64,000 nucleotides of DNA from Archegozetes longisetosus (Eukaryota > Arthropoda > Arachnida > Sarcoptiformes > Trhypochthoniidae), in the NCBI GenBank assembly GCA_018873245.2, contig JAEMBT020000001.1, positions 14,858,220 through 14,922,219 on the forward strand, written 5' to 3'. The number at the start of each line of letters is the position of its first letter. Positions within the stretch are counted from its first letter, which is position 1. Below are positions 1 to 13,500 of the stretch, one piece after another. Below the pieces are notes generated by a model. It searched no databases. It was given only the letters and a program-made list of their open reading frames with translations, and was not told the origin of the DNA. Both the position numbers and the translations under genes were made by a program.

Positions 1-109
1 CTCTTTCTATCTCACGCGATCGTATCAGGCATTAATCTATAATCAATGCATAACTTTCTGAGATCCAATTCAACATAACCTAAATTATATCACTTGAAAC
101 TAAGTATTA

Positions 110-183
110 CATGCCGCCAAATGTCTTTGCCAACTTTTGCCTACGATACAATTATAAAATTGGCAAACACTTTTGGCGGCACG
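110..183. repeat. 74-bp TA-flanked hairpin (miniature inverted-repeat element)
   Basis: The two arms are near-perfect inverted repeats: one begins catgccgccaaa and the other ends tttggcggcacg. The element is flanked on both sides by TA (108-109 and 184-185), the target duplication expected of Tc1/mariner-type transposition. It has no coding capacity and could also be read simply as a hairpin. Confidence 0.55.
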
Positions 184-3100
184 TAAAATATGTTTGAAAA
201 GTATTAATCGTTAAAATACCAGTATATTTCGGGACAAAAGCTCCATCCACTCAAACAAGAAGGAATTCAACGTTTAGTTATGTTTAGATTTATTTTTATC
301 AGTTTAAAATTAAATTATTACTAAATAATTATCAGTTTTGCTCATTTGCTCAATGTATCTTTCTTATTACTGATCCGTGAATTAGTAGTTCAACACAATT
401 GATTTGATAGAGGAATGTGATAAAAGTAACTTAGAGAATGAAATTTCCTTTTTTAAAAGTAATCTTATCATTAATTACAAGCAAAGACTTATTTGGTTAT
501 AACTTAAGCAATAAATAATACAACTAGAAATATACTGAAGCGATGAGGCTCTGTAATCATGTTCGACGACTCGTTGCACATAATCCTAAATGTGTTTGAA
601 TAGATCACTTAATAAAGCAGATCTTATTGAGATTACTTTCACATCTGACCAAAATATTGTTTTGGAGGGTTGTTTGTTTTCTTAGGTTAGCTTCAACTTT
701 CTTAGATAACACTCTTTAATAGTATAAAATATGAAGCCAATTTGAAATGCAAGTTTTATCTTTTCAGATAATGGAGATTCAATTAAATTTTCAATTTTTA
801 CTGTTTATCTCAGACATCATTACTGCATATGAAGGAAAAATTGAACATAAAAACTTCAGCTATGAATCCTATAGAGGAATGGTGTTATTAAGGGCAGTAT
901 TTGAGAAAATCTAATGACTAGTTATGCGAAAAAATCAATTAAAACACATTATAAACATATGGTACTCATTCGAATAGCAAAATAAGTATTATTGATTTAA
1001 GAAATAAAATTCAACTTTTTATATTTTTAAATTAATCAATTTATTGATTCAATAAACATAATCATAACCTAACCTAACCTAACCTAACTATATTGAACGA
1101 AATAATAAATCAGTCGTACAGTTGGTGGTCAATAGATTAGAGTACTTGAAATTTGAAACTTTGACATTAAGTTGAGAATAAGTAGCAACGGTTGTTTTGA
1201 GTGGAAGCATCCTCATCTTATTACAAGCACATAGAGCGTTATGAAAACAAAATTATGGTTATTATTAAACAAGACAGTTTATATCGATTTTTCTTTTCTC
1301 TTCAGATTTATGCAAATTTATAGGAATTTGTTGAAAATTTATAAGAATTTGTTGAAAATTTTTCAAATAGTAATTTAAATAAAGAACAATAACAATTATT
1401 AAATTATAAGACAAAATACATTATTTCAGAAACAAATCTCAATCAGCATAATCATTGAATTATTCATTTACCACAAAGACTGCTTAGAAGTAAGAAGTTT
1501 AATACTAAAAGAAAATATTTTCATTTCTATTCATGACTTTTGTTTATCTTTCACTCATTCCTTTGACACATATCTAAATTAAAGGATCAATTTCTCATCC
1601 AAAGGCGATTTGCATCAAATCCTTTATGCCGAAACGAGTCGTGAGTCTCCCAACTTCACAAACTAAGTCAATGGTTTAGGATTAATTATCTGCCTCTTGA
1701 ATATATATTAAGTCTAATCTAGTGCTGCCTTAAATGTGTACTTCCAATCAGAATTATTAATCACTTTTACTCTGAATATTGACTTCTAATCAATTGTTTT
1801 ATTGAACTAACAATCAGTAAATTGTATTTTTCTTATTCATTTGAAAAACACACCAAATTTTCAATTAATTTGATTTGATTTTTCACTTTTAAGCGATCGT
1901 CTCCTCTGATAATCCTTAGCTCAAGCACTCCATAAATATGTTGAACCTAGATATGGTTAATATCTGATGGAGAGCTTTTTCTATACTTTTAGTGCACGTT
2001 TCCTCACATGCACTCTTTACTATTAATACATGTACATAATATGCTTTCATTTATTAAATTTACTCAAATAAATATATGAATAACCTCTTTGGTTATATCC
2101 TTTGGTATCATTCTACTCTAGTTGCTAACGGCGATTAATAAGTTTCTAACTGTACCCTAACTCGAGCATTTAGGATATGTCGACTCATCTGAGCGAGATA
2201 GCGATAAAATGTGAAGTCGAATTAATGAATAAGAATTAGCAAATAGTTAGCGTAGTTACACATGTAAGTTATGAACGCTCAGGAATCTAGCGCTCAAAGT
2301 TTGATCAAAGATTTTTGCATCTAATTCCTATCGGTACTGAATATAAACTTCTCTGTCACTTCATTCTATTGAATTGAATCAATCGATTATTAAAATTTGT
2401 AGATCCACTCAAATATAGGTTAATATAGAAATTTCAAACTTGTTCACATTTATTATGCAAGCTTAGTGTTAAAAGTTTTAAAATTTATTTCAATATTGGT
2501 ATTTACTCTTCCTTAGCCTTGAAATGCCAAAAAGAGTGAATTTTATATTAAAATTTATTTATTGAAAATTTTGGTTGACTCCTTTTCTATCTAGTATAAT
2601 ATGAATTCTTAATAATGCATAGCAAAAGTAGGCAAATATCTATTTGAAAAAATCTATAATATATAGTTATATTTTATAGTTTTATCCAAATTTTTGGAAT
2701 ATTCCACTTTTATGTTACGAAATTTCTGAAAATTTATTTCCTATTCAAGCAATGAAATGACAATTTTAATCATTAATTCTTACGAAATTCCTATGAAATT
2801 TTTGTGAAGCTCTTGTTGAACTATTATTGAGGTTCATATGTATATATGTACTCATATATTTAATCTAAACCTCTGGTTTATAACATATTCATAAGCCATA
2901 CAAATGTATTTTGTCCATGGTTCAAGTGATCGATTAAGAATACTTGTGCCTAGTCTAGTGATAGGCTGCAAATGTACTTAATGTACTTGTTGTTTGCCTT
3001 ATTCCACTTGTGGTAATAAATAAATCAATTTAATATACTCTCAGATTAAGCTTGCATTAGATTTTAAGCCATAATGAATATTTAATTATATGTGAGAGTA

Positions 3101-4261
3101 ATCACTGTTAGTCCACGCAAGCTTGACTAAAACTAATGTTTTATTACTACAAACAACCGTTTTGTGACAAAATCAAATAGATTTTCATATTGCTTCTAGT
3201 TTGATAGATAACTAAATTAGTCTATACATCATATTAGGCTTATCTTGAATATGAAAAAATTTACTAATACATAATTCTGTATTAAAAGTTTTCAAAGAAT
3301 CGAAAATACAGAAAAGTGATAGAATTCAATTTCAATCTTTCTGATTTAATTTATTGATAAGAGAATTTTTAGAGATTACTATTGGAGAATCTATTTTGTA
3401 TTCAGAATGCAGTGAAGTGATAAATTCTCTCAAAGAAAGCTAAATCAATTTGACTGACTTGCAGAACCTATGTGTAATTGTTAAGAATGTTTGGAATATA
3501 ATGAGTTATTAGATAGTGAATATATTTATAGCTTGAAGCGAATCTGACATTCACTGACAATAAAAGGTCAAGAACACTATTATTAGAATTACTTCGAAAG
3601 ATAATTACGAGATAGTTACGCGATAACAACCTTCTGTAATGTGGTTCGACAGCAATTAGTTTAGGTTATAAAGCAAAATTCACTATGAATGAATGAAAGT
3701 TTTGTGTTAGTAAGTAGATGAAATTATATTACATTTAGAATTAATTGCATTGCATTCAAAATTAGATTGAAAGGACTAGTAACTTCTTCCAATATTATCT
3801 GGATTATATAATTGAAGAGTACATGAACTGTGTAGTAATCAATATATATATATCATCTAATGGGATCTACTGTATTTCCCAATCACTTGATTCATATTTT
3901 TCTTGTATTAGGAGACTTAATGCTATTGTATGAGAAAACCTACGTAACATTTCATCTTAAATGGCCTTAAAATGAATGTAGTTGTATAATTCAGACGATG
4001 TATGAACCAAAGTTTTCGAGTTATAATTAACTAAGAATCTAGACCTTGAACATTTGAAGAGATTTAGCAATTTTCACCTTATAATAGTTAGCAAAACTTG
4101 TAAGTTGAAACTTACTTCACTTGAATGAGGCAAAGATTAGATATTTGATGAGCTTGTCAATCAAGGATTAACACCGCTAAATACAAACCATATTATGTAA
4201 TCAAAATTTAAATCCGGTTCTATTCAGATACAAAAATTATTTCTTACTTTTAGCAAAATCT
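184..4261. other. Gene-free AT-rich stretch
   Basis: No open frame, domain motif or RNA gene is recognised on either strand. The sequence is AT-rich and unstructured apart from the short telomere-like array listed separately. It could be intergenic DNA or a long intron of a gene outside the window. Confidence 0.5.
1066..1088. repeat. Interstitial telomere-like array (AACCT)4
   Basis: Four perfect AACCT units plus AAC; the complement is TTAGG, the canonical arthropod telomere unit. It sits inside AT-rich non-coding DNA, so it is an interstitial copy and not a chromosome end. Confidence 0.8.
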
Positions 4262-4767
4262 TATTGTAAAGTCATGAAAATTTATTTTTACTTATTGATG
4301 CCTTCATTAAATCTTTAAAGCTTTCAATAAACGACCGAAATGACACTTTCTTACAAAACTTTTGCAGTGCAGTAATTTGACAAAACCTTCTGTATATAAA
4401 CAAATATCTGACAAAGCTAATTTTTATGTTTATAAACTATTAAAAAGTCACAATAGTTTAACAAGGTCTATGGCAGACAGAATCAGAGCTGTAAAAGAGC
4501 GGAATGGTCTTGAAATTCGATTTTGAAAATAGTCTCCATTATTTACTTATGAATAAAAAATTAATTTTGACAGTTATTTGTCTGTAAACAAAATTTTTTT
4601 CAAATAAATAAAGCAATACTTCACTGCAAAATTTTTGTCAGAAAGTGTCATTTGAATCGTTTATTGAAAGCTTTAGAAAGCTTTATTGTAGAACTCTATT
4701 GAAAGCTTCATTGAAAGCTTTAATGAAGCTTCGACAGGTAAAAATAAATTTCCACCACTTTACTGTA
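4262..4767. mobile_element. Inverted-repeat element (about 0.5 kb, non-autonomous)
   Basis: The outer arms match as inverted repeats (left around 4262-4310, right around 4725-4767, sharing aaatttatttttac). An inner pair also matches (4319-4378 with 4615-4673, sharing gctttcaataaacg and the tgacactttct block). The centre has no ORF. This is a foldback or MITE-type non-autonomous DNA element; exact termini and target duplication are uncertain because the arms have diverged. Confidence 0.55.
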
Positions 4768-5323
4768 AAAGAAAAAATATAACAATATTTTGTTTAAGAA
4801 ACTTGCTCTGAGATGAAGAGCAATATTTAATTATTTCGATCTATATTTTGAATATATTTCAGTTTGAAGATTACAGTCATTTTTATTCGCAATATCAGGT
4901 TTATGCCAAGTTTATGCCATCATTAAACTTACTCTTTAAGTATTTAAAATCAATTTAATTTCAATTATTTAAGTTTACGTCTATATTTAATTTGATGTCT
5001 AAAAACACTAAAATAATTCTATTGTGGGTCGAATAATGACAACAACTTATAAATTTGATATTGATAAATAGCGATGTGAACGTTGAAGATAGTCTTGATA
5101 GTCACAGTAATGCAAACTTAGCTATATCGTAAAAAATCTACTTTTTAGTCTTATCGTTATTATTTGGCTTAATAACGATAAAACGTAATTATCTATAGAG
5201 CTTAAACCAGATTAAATTTTTCAGACATTAATTACCTAAAACATATGACACCCCTTTGGAACAGATTACTGCTAATGAGCAATTAAGTTGAATATCAATT
5301 TGGTGTATTTTGTTATACAGCAG

Positions 5324-5330
<7 letters not shown>

Positions 5331-5360
<30 letters not shown>
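5331..5360. repeat. GA microsatellite, about 15 units
   Basis: A perfect GA dinucleotide run in non-coding DNA. Longer GA runs occur in the duplicated block near 36.0 and 50.5 kb. Confidence 0.9.
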
Positions 5361-5362
<2 letters not shown>

Positions 5363-7026
5363 CGTTGCACGTCAATCAAATAATTTTAATAGATACATGC
5401 AGATTGAAAAGTATACACAGATAAAATAGAATATTTTTGTAATTCAGTAGTTTATTAGTCTGGCTGAAATTGATGTTGAATTTAATTATTTTTTATTAAT
5501 CAAGCAGTCCAAAAAGTAAAGCTTTCCAGAAATTTAATAAGTGAGAGAGCCTCAAAACTTGCTTTCTAGACATCTCTAGAATAAACTCAGCTGTATTAGT
5601 ATTTTTTCACTACACAAAGATAACAACTTTAATGACTCTAAAAAGCATTAATGAATCTAAAGAACATTAAGAACTCATATCCACTAATTGTCTTAAGCTG
5701 AGAATTAAGCTATGTATCCATCAAGACATAATTCTGATACTCTATTAGAAAATTCCTTCAGAATACAAACTTCATAATTAGGATATTGAATAGTAAAAAA
5801 GTTTTGTGAAAGTTCTGCTGACGACATAAGAACTTGCCCAACAAAATTCTTAGTCTTTTTAGGATACTTCAATTTTATCGACTGTCGATTAGTGTTCATT
5901 TTCACCATTCTCAACTCAAGTAAAGCAATCATTTAAATTATAAGAAACATTAGGAATGAGATTCCAGCTCCTACATCACTTAAGGTTATACTCAAAACAT
6001 TGGAAATACTATTAACATTGATTAGTCCTCAAACGCATAACATCACGGGATCATTGAAACAGTTTTGCAACAAGTATCAAAACTGCAATTAGAATCAATC
6101 AAATCTTGAGATCAATAAAGTTGGCAGAAAATAATTGATAAAGTATAAAAAAAAGACTTCTATAAAGTATAAGAATATGCTTAATGTCAAAAACACAATT
6201 TACATAAGAATTTATTTTATAAGGATGCCATATGTGATCTATGATCAATCCTGCGTGAAATATATTGGAGATTTTTCCCAAAATTTTGCTAAATTGAATT
6301 CTTCCTCTCGAATGATCAAACAAATCTACCATAGAACGATATCAAAAGGACTCTTTGGTAGGCTTATTTGAATCCTCTATTAACATAACATTATTCTTGT
6401 CGATAAATACTCTTTAAAGATTTGAAAGTCCATAAGTATACGATTGAATGAATAATAAATTCTTGATAGATAATTTTATCTCTGTTTCCAAGAATTCGCT
6501 TGATTCATGAATTCTCAAACTTACGGATTAAGTGTTGGCTACAAAAAAACCATTATCTAAAGGAATTGAAAGGAATAGGTTTAGTTTTGATCTGAGCAAG
6601 AATTACTTATTAATAGAAATCAGTTTTTGAATGAGAAAGTCTGACCTATTTGATTGGTTTAAGAAATATCTTCATTGTTTGAATAATGCTTAAGATAACT
6701 CAACAGATGTGTATAGAATAGGAAAATATTAGCACTATGCCTGAAACAATTGCCTGAACAAAATTGATAGATATATATACTTATGTGTAAAGTATTAATA
6801 CAAGCAATCGACTGTACTGTAATACCTTTCTAGTATTGACTCATTCAAAATTGATTAATCTTGAAAACTACCAGTGAGCTGAATCGATAGACAAGCTTCT
6901 ATAAAATACAAATTAATATGAAATTAGACAAAAATAAGGTCTCTTCATTTCAACTGATAAGTAATGATTTATTCTTGAGTACTGATCAAAATGATAATCC
7001 TTATCACTTTCAATACTTTAAAGCTA

Positions 7027-7441
7027 ATGGACTGTTTTTATATACCTGGACGTACGAGAACGATATGATTGGCTGAACTCATTCCTTATATATATTTATT
7101 GAGTACAGGGTGATCTTTTAAAATAGAGAAATTTTACGACTAAATTTATACCCTTTTTATTGCTTTACTACAAGTGTGCATAATTACAGTTGTGCATATT
7201 TTTGTTTTAATCCTTTGTTTGATCCTCAATTTATTAAACAAAAGATTAACATTTATCATTATTTTATTTACCAAAACAAAAGGTTTTTATTTATCTTAAT
7301 TTTATTAGTCAAAATATTCATTCACTTTTTCAAGTACACCCTGTACAAAATATATATAAAACACCAATACTATTAACCTATCATTGACTAATTGATTAAT
7401 AGTAGGAGGAACGCCTGTCCAGTTATTTAAAAACAGCCCTG
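7027..7441. mobile_element. MITE family 1, copy A (TA-flanked)
   Basis: About 415 bp nearly matching 62364-62766 throughout. The right end is taaaaacagccctg and the left end is its diverged inverse (atggactgttttta). TA flanks both ends (7025-7026 and 7442-7443). A 66-codon frame inside is also open in the other copy, but it lies in low-complexity AT sequence and is not a convincing protein. Probably mobilised by a Tc1/mariner transposase encoded elsewhere. Confidence 0.8.
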
Positions 7442-7484
7442 TATAGTCGTTCAATGCTATCTTTAAATGCTATACTCTAAAGTA

Positions 7485-7803
7485 CAATCAAAGGAAACAA
7501 AAACGAAGCAGTGAAGAAAAGTTTACTTTTTATAGTTGAAATCTTAAAGCAAAAAGTTGATATACTCAATTCATACACAACTTTTGCCCGTCAAAGATGC
7601 TGATTAGCAAACTAATACTTTGTGCTCAGTCAATACTATGATATTCTTAGTCATTATTTATTTCAATTGTACGTAAACTTTGAACATTTAAAATTTTATC
7701 AACTTTTTTCCCTTGGTTATTCATATTTTAGTGCTTTAAAATGAGTACATGATTTTTAACTGTAGAAAAGCAAAAAACTGCTTCGTTTTTGTTCCTTTGA
7801 TTG
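7485..7803. mobile_element. MITE with caatcaaaggaa ends (TA-flanked)
   Basis: A 319-bp element with terminal inverted repeats of about 30 bp (left caatcaaaggaaacaaaaac, right gtttttgttcctttgattg) and TA on both sides (7483-7484, 7804-7805). No ORF. The right-hand TA is shared with the next element. Confidence 0.75.
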
Positions 7804-7805
7804 TA

Positions 7806-7988
7806 CTGTGATCTGCAATTGCTATTAATCAAACACTCGAAATAGCACTGCAGTTTCAATACATAAAAATCTAATTATTCTGTTGTATTGCATCATTTTT
7901 TATTGTGTTGATTTTAAAACCAAATTTGTATGTATTGAAACTGCAGTACTATTTCGAGTGTTTGAATAATAGAAATTGCAGATCACAG
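7806..7988. mobile_element. Foldback MITE with about 60-bp arms (TA-flanked)
   Basis: A 183-bp near-palindrome. The left arm (7806-7864) begins ctgtgatctgcaatt; the right arm (7929-7988) is its inverse and ends aattgcagatcacag. TA flanks at 7804-7805 and 7989-7990. The central part is AT-rich and holds no gene. Confidence 0.75.
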
Positions 7989-9607
7989 TACATATTTTAT
8001 TCTGTTCAGACAATTATTCAAGACATAGTATATCAATGAAAAGAAATCAGTTTAAATCAGATTATTTTCCAAAAATAGCTGTATTTAGTTATTCTTCAAA
8101 TGTTGTAAGTAGCGTTGGCAGAGATACATGTACAGTATATAACGTCACGTATTTATAATATAGTATAACACATGTAAAATACACCAGGCCATGTACATGT
8201 CAGTGTATTTTTCCATTATGTTTAAGTCTGATCAAATGTTTATTCATAAAAGATTGGTTCAGAAGTCTTGAAATGATCGAAGGGAGATCTAAATATTGAT
8301 AATTAGCCTAGGTAAAACGTAATAAAAGGCTTTATACAATAGCCGTACAGCTATAATTTGGAGAAGGGTGGTCAAGCTAAGCCACTATATACTACATGAA
8401 TATCGAAAAGCTATAGAAAAGTAGATGCTATAATACAAATATAATAATAAGGAAAGTTATAATACAGTATAATACATTCCCGAAAATATTTTTCATGTAT
8501 TTTACCAACGCAAGTTGTAAGGCTTATTTTGAAATCTTGTTTAAAGAGCATGAGAGCTTTGAGTTCCCAAAAACTTGAATTTTAAGCTTTTTATCTCATA
8601 ATGGAAAATAGAGAGTAATCAAGGATGAATATTTTGTATGATATTATCTACTTCATGAACTTTTTATGTTATTATTTTTCTAAATTATATTGCAATAAGT
8701 AGTCAGTAAAGAGTCAGTAGCTTTAAAAAATTCTGAACGCCAAATTAGTAGAATTAGAAGACATAACAAGACTTCCCCTGTTACACTATAGTTTAAAAAT
8801 GGATTTTCATAAGACTAACCTTACAAGTATTAGTACACTATCAATTGTTACTATAAATCCTTGACTTCGAGCGCATAGAATTTCAAACAAATATAAGCTC
8901 TAGAACCCTAAGTAATACACTTTCATCAAAATTCCTCTTTTTCTATTTGCTGAAAAGGTGAAGGAACTATACTTTTTTCAGGTTTTAATATGGTTGCAAT
9001 GCGTGACATCCTTACAGATTACTTTCGAAAAGTTTAGACAGCTACTTTCCGAGTAAAGTTTTTGACTATAATCATGCCATCATTTTTGTAAATACATCGT
9101 ATTATAAAATACAGGAATGCATTCCTACACCTTCATCGAGAAGTTATTGAAAACCCTGAAACGCATTTGGATTTTATCAGTGCTTTCATTAATGATACTT
9201 TTATAACATTATCAGCTAATGTCAGTCTGAAAGAAACTTTTAGAGAAGGTTAAATATCAAAATTGAAATCTCAAAAATCAATTGACACAATTTAGAAGGC
9301 TTGAAACGAATCTACTTGTCAGAGTCAAGTCTAGAGAATCCTATGATTTAAATGCATAAAATTGAAATTCACTCTTTGAGGCTTAAGAACTAATACCGGT
9401 TATATAGTGCACTCAAAAATTTAATAATCGTCGATAGTAACAAGAAAGAGACTGTTGTCGTGTCAATCTACCTGTGATGAGTATCGATTTGTTGAAAAAT
9501 TTGATTTATATATGTTGCGACAACCAACATGAAACTAATTTCTTAATATCCTCTATATTATAGTCATCACAAAACATGCCATCACAACACATCACTTCCA
9601 GTTTAAT

Positions 9608-10502
9608 GCTTTTCCAAAAGAAATGCACTTTTCTGGCGATTTTTGCTATGCATTTAATGATAGAAAATTTTTATGAATTAGGTGCGAAATCAAAGACGCC
9701 TTTCTGTCCAAGTTTGACCAGCATACCTCCTGTAGCTAAGGATTAATCAAAGTTTTGATAGAAAAGTTTAATTCAAACTTTTGATTTCATTTGACTTTCA
9801 TATGTCAAGTGAATGGCTTCTGAGTTTGACTACAGTATAAAACTTTATTGATTTGAAAGTGAAAAGTCTAAACTTTTTTAATAAATTTTCAATTGAAGTT
9901 CATGAAGTTTTAAATATGTAATTAATTGAGATATAGTTTAGGTTTAATAAAAACCTTTCAATTTATCAACTTTGTGCTAAAAATCTTAGTAAAAGTTTTT
10001 ATTTTACTCTAATTGGAAAATTATTTTTCAAATTTTAATATAAAATGCCTTATACGAAAAGCGTAAATCAATTTTCGGCAGTGTATTAACACCGATCAAC
10101 ACAAACATTTCAAATACAAACAATACAAAACAAAAACTTATGTCAAAATTTAATCATCAATTAAGTTTTATATTGTACTCTATCGTCAATAATTTGCGAA
10201 TAATTTTTTTTAATAAAATATTGTTTCGTAAGGCTTGTGCTCATTATTTAAACTGCAATTTCTTGAACTATAAAGTTTAACTAATATGAGCTAGTCTCTA
10301 AAGATCCAAATTTAAATAAAATCAAAAGTTTGAATGAAACCATCTTATCAAAACATTGACTAATCCTTAGCTACAGGGGGGGTCTACTTGGTCAAACTCG
10401 GACAGAAAGGCGTCTTTAATTTCGCGCCTAATTCATAAAAATTTTCTATCATTATATGCATAGCAAAGATCGCCATAAAAGTGCATTTCTTTTTTGAAAA
10501 GC
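9608..10502. mobile_element. Long-arm inverted-repeat element, about 0.9 kb
   Basis: Left arm about 9608-9789 and right arm about 10319-10502 are inverted copies. Both hold the blocks aaagaaatgcac, attcataaaaattttctatc, gacgcctttctgtcc (or its inverse) and ctaaggatta. The middle (about 530 bp) is AT-rich without an ORF. Arm length of about 180 bp fits a foldback element or non-autonomous DNA transposon. No transposase is present and the target duplication is not clear. Confidence 0.65.
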
Positions 10503-13500
10503 CTTAAGTTGCAATCAAGGGGTTTTAAGTCTTTGAGTATACTTTAGCTATCAGGTTGATACAAAAATGGGTTGAGTCTTGATTTTCAAATAATCAGATC
10601 AGAGGTGTTGAAATGGTTAGCAATTAAATAAATGAAGCGTTAAATAATGGTTTGGAATGAAATAAAAGTTAGTTAATTGAGACGACATTAATGAAATTCT
10701 TATAGCTTACTCGTTAGTTCTAATGAAACCTAATTTTTAAAATGACCAAAGTAGAGAACAATTGAATCTATTCCATCAACAATTTTGGTTAAATCTAATT
10801 CTATAACAAAGTTTCTATCTTAGCAAGTAATTCTTAATTTATTCTGAATCTAATCTAATCTTATTTTCTAAACCTCTATTAAATCAAATAAAGCTAATTA
10901 TTAGCAGATGCTTAATATAGATTTGTCGACTTAATCAAATTAAACTCAAGTTGTCTTATAGGTATTGTTCCATCTTTAGATGTGGAATCAAATTTATTTT
11001 TCTACCCAACTGCTTATATATAGAAACTAATTATTTAATTGACTTGCAAGGTGTAAATTTAACTTTTGGCCTTTCAATATTATCAAGTACTATCACAAGT
11101 GTTCATATTCCTAATTAGTACTTTCACAATTAATTATCACATGATCCCCTCTAAAACAGACTTGTTTATTGACATCTAGCATGTAGAAATTGAAACTTTA
11201 TCTTTATTTGTCACATCAAAATCAATATTATTCTAATCCTTTTACCAAATCTCATATGCGAAATTAAAAGAAACTTAGTAAGAATCAAGTCATAAGTTAC
11301 CAAATTCTTGAGTTACTCAATTCTATTGTCTAATTTAAAAGGAAAATTATAAACTAAACAGGCTGAATATATCTTTGAATTGAATATACTTTTGTTTCAT
11401 TATTCTTCAGATTTAATAATTTATAATTTCGAATTTTATATGGGAAAATTCATTAAGATTAATATAGTTCAAAAAGTTATATTTGTATTTTGTTGAAACC
11501 TATGTTCTTGACAAGACTTGAAAGAAACTAAATTTCTAATCATTTCATAACTTCAGAATAATTGAAATCTTCTTACAAGGACAACATCAGTAATAAAATA
11601 AATCAGATTCATATTGAACTAAAGTATTTATTCGGTATGATAATGATCGAAAATACAAACTATTATGACAATTGATAAGATGAAAAGTATAAGATTTGCC
11701 AACACAAACGTATTAGACATTTCTGTCAACTTCAGATATAAAATGTCTGAAATGGTTTTATCTAAAAAGCGATATTCAAATCAATTTCAGTTTTTGTTTA
11801 TTCAACCAACTCTACATCTGCGATCAGATATAGCTCTTGTAACAGATTTCATCTTTATGGACAATCGTTGAGATGCATCCCGAAAGTATTGATTTCAAAC
11901 ATATTCCTGTGAGTTTCAATTAGATTTTAATATTTCATGCCGATTTTTTTGTTAATAGATGTCATACTCTAAAATTAGAAAATAGTTTATGAATGCAAAA
12001 AATTACTTAATTTGTTTGACCGATTTGTGTAAGCAGTTGTACTCTTGTCAACACGAGGAAATGATCCAAATGTTTTACTCTCGAAAATAACTCTTAAAAT
12101 TATCGGAAAATGTAGCAAAATTATTCCACACATGGTATACATTCAACTTTCGAAGTAAATGTTAAGTCAGGTGAGAAAGACATTTGAATATTTTGAGGAA
12201 ATAAATTGAAAATTTGATGCAAGCTTATAATTCAGTCGCTAAGACAGAAGTTTTCCATAGTTATATAGCTAACAAGTAAACTACTTATAGAGCTTGTAAA
12301 GGCCTTAGTCATTTGTCAATGTCATTCCTCATCACACAAGACATTAATAATAATGAATACCAATACTGTCCGTGAAACTAATATTCAATTCATTTATTTG
12401 TCTACCGGCTCTTCATATCAAGATATTTATGGGATGATACACGTAGAATATGAATCAGCTTATTGTAGATTATTTCTCGTATCGCTGAGTGAAAACATCT
12501 AAAGTATTATTAATTAGTAGCAATTGATTAATGACTTTAATTACTTGTAGTCTTACTTAAGATATTAGTGACGGGTTTGTGCAAATAGGGTAAATGCATA
12601 GAAATGTAGAGTTTGTAAAGTACTTCATTTTTATGTATAAGCATATGACTAGTTAGGAAACCCTCGAAACTTTTATTATCTTAAGAATTACTATTATTGC
12701 AGATGTAATAAACTATATTTATGTTTCGCCTAAGCAAACATCCATCAAAATAATGCTAATATTCCATTAACGATAAGTTTGGCTTCATTTGCGCAATCGA
12801 TTTTGCTTTTGCAAGAGTATGATTTCATGCAGACTTAACTGGAATGATAAGATTTTAACCTAACATAATTTAATCTTTAGTTGTGTCGCGAGTGTATTTA
12901 TATGGTACGCAAGGAAATATCTTGTTATGTGCAAGATACAAAACATTTCTCTGTCCAAATAAGACTGAGAGAAGTAGTTTGAAAATTGACAATATTCTTA
13001 AAAACGATAAAAATGAAAAATTGTACTTATCCAAACATTCAAACTTAAGTCTTTTTTGCTGTTTCCCAGATGTTCAATAATCTTTTATCCAAGTAAACGA
13101 AACGATAAAAACAAAATTCTCAGTAGGTTAAATCTTGTAATTTTCAGTAGTCTATGCTCAGCTGAATGATATATGCCTGGAGTCATTTCTAGAATCAATT
13201 TTAACATTTAAGAAATAGCGGTTGGATTTTTAAATTTATGTCAGAATCTTTTACTTTTCTTGACGTTTTTATATTAGTCCTGACAGTAACAGCTAAGTAA
13301 ATGTATTCATACTTGATTAATATCTTTTATGCTCGAATATTATAAGCAAATTCTCTAGTATTCTTATAACCAGAACTGTTGAAACACTCATGAGAATTTA
13401 TTAGAAATTGGTTTAAAATTCATTGTAGCTCCAGACCTTTCAAGATTGACATAAGCTGCACCAGTCTTATGAAAATAGAAATTATTCTTTTCAGAAATCC

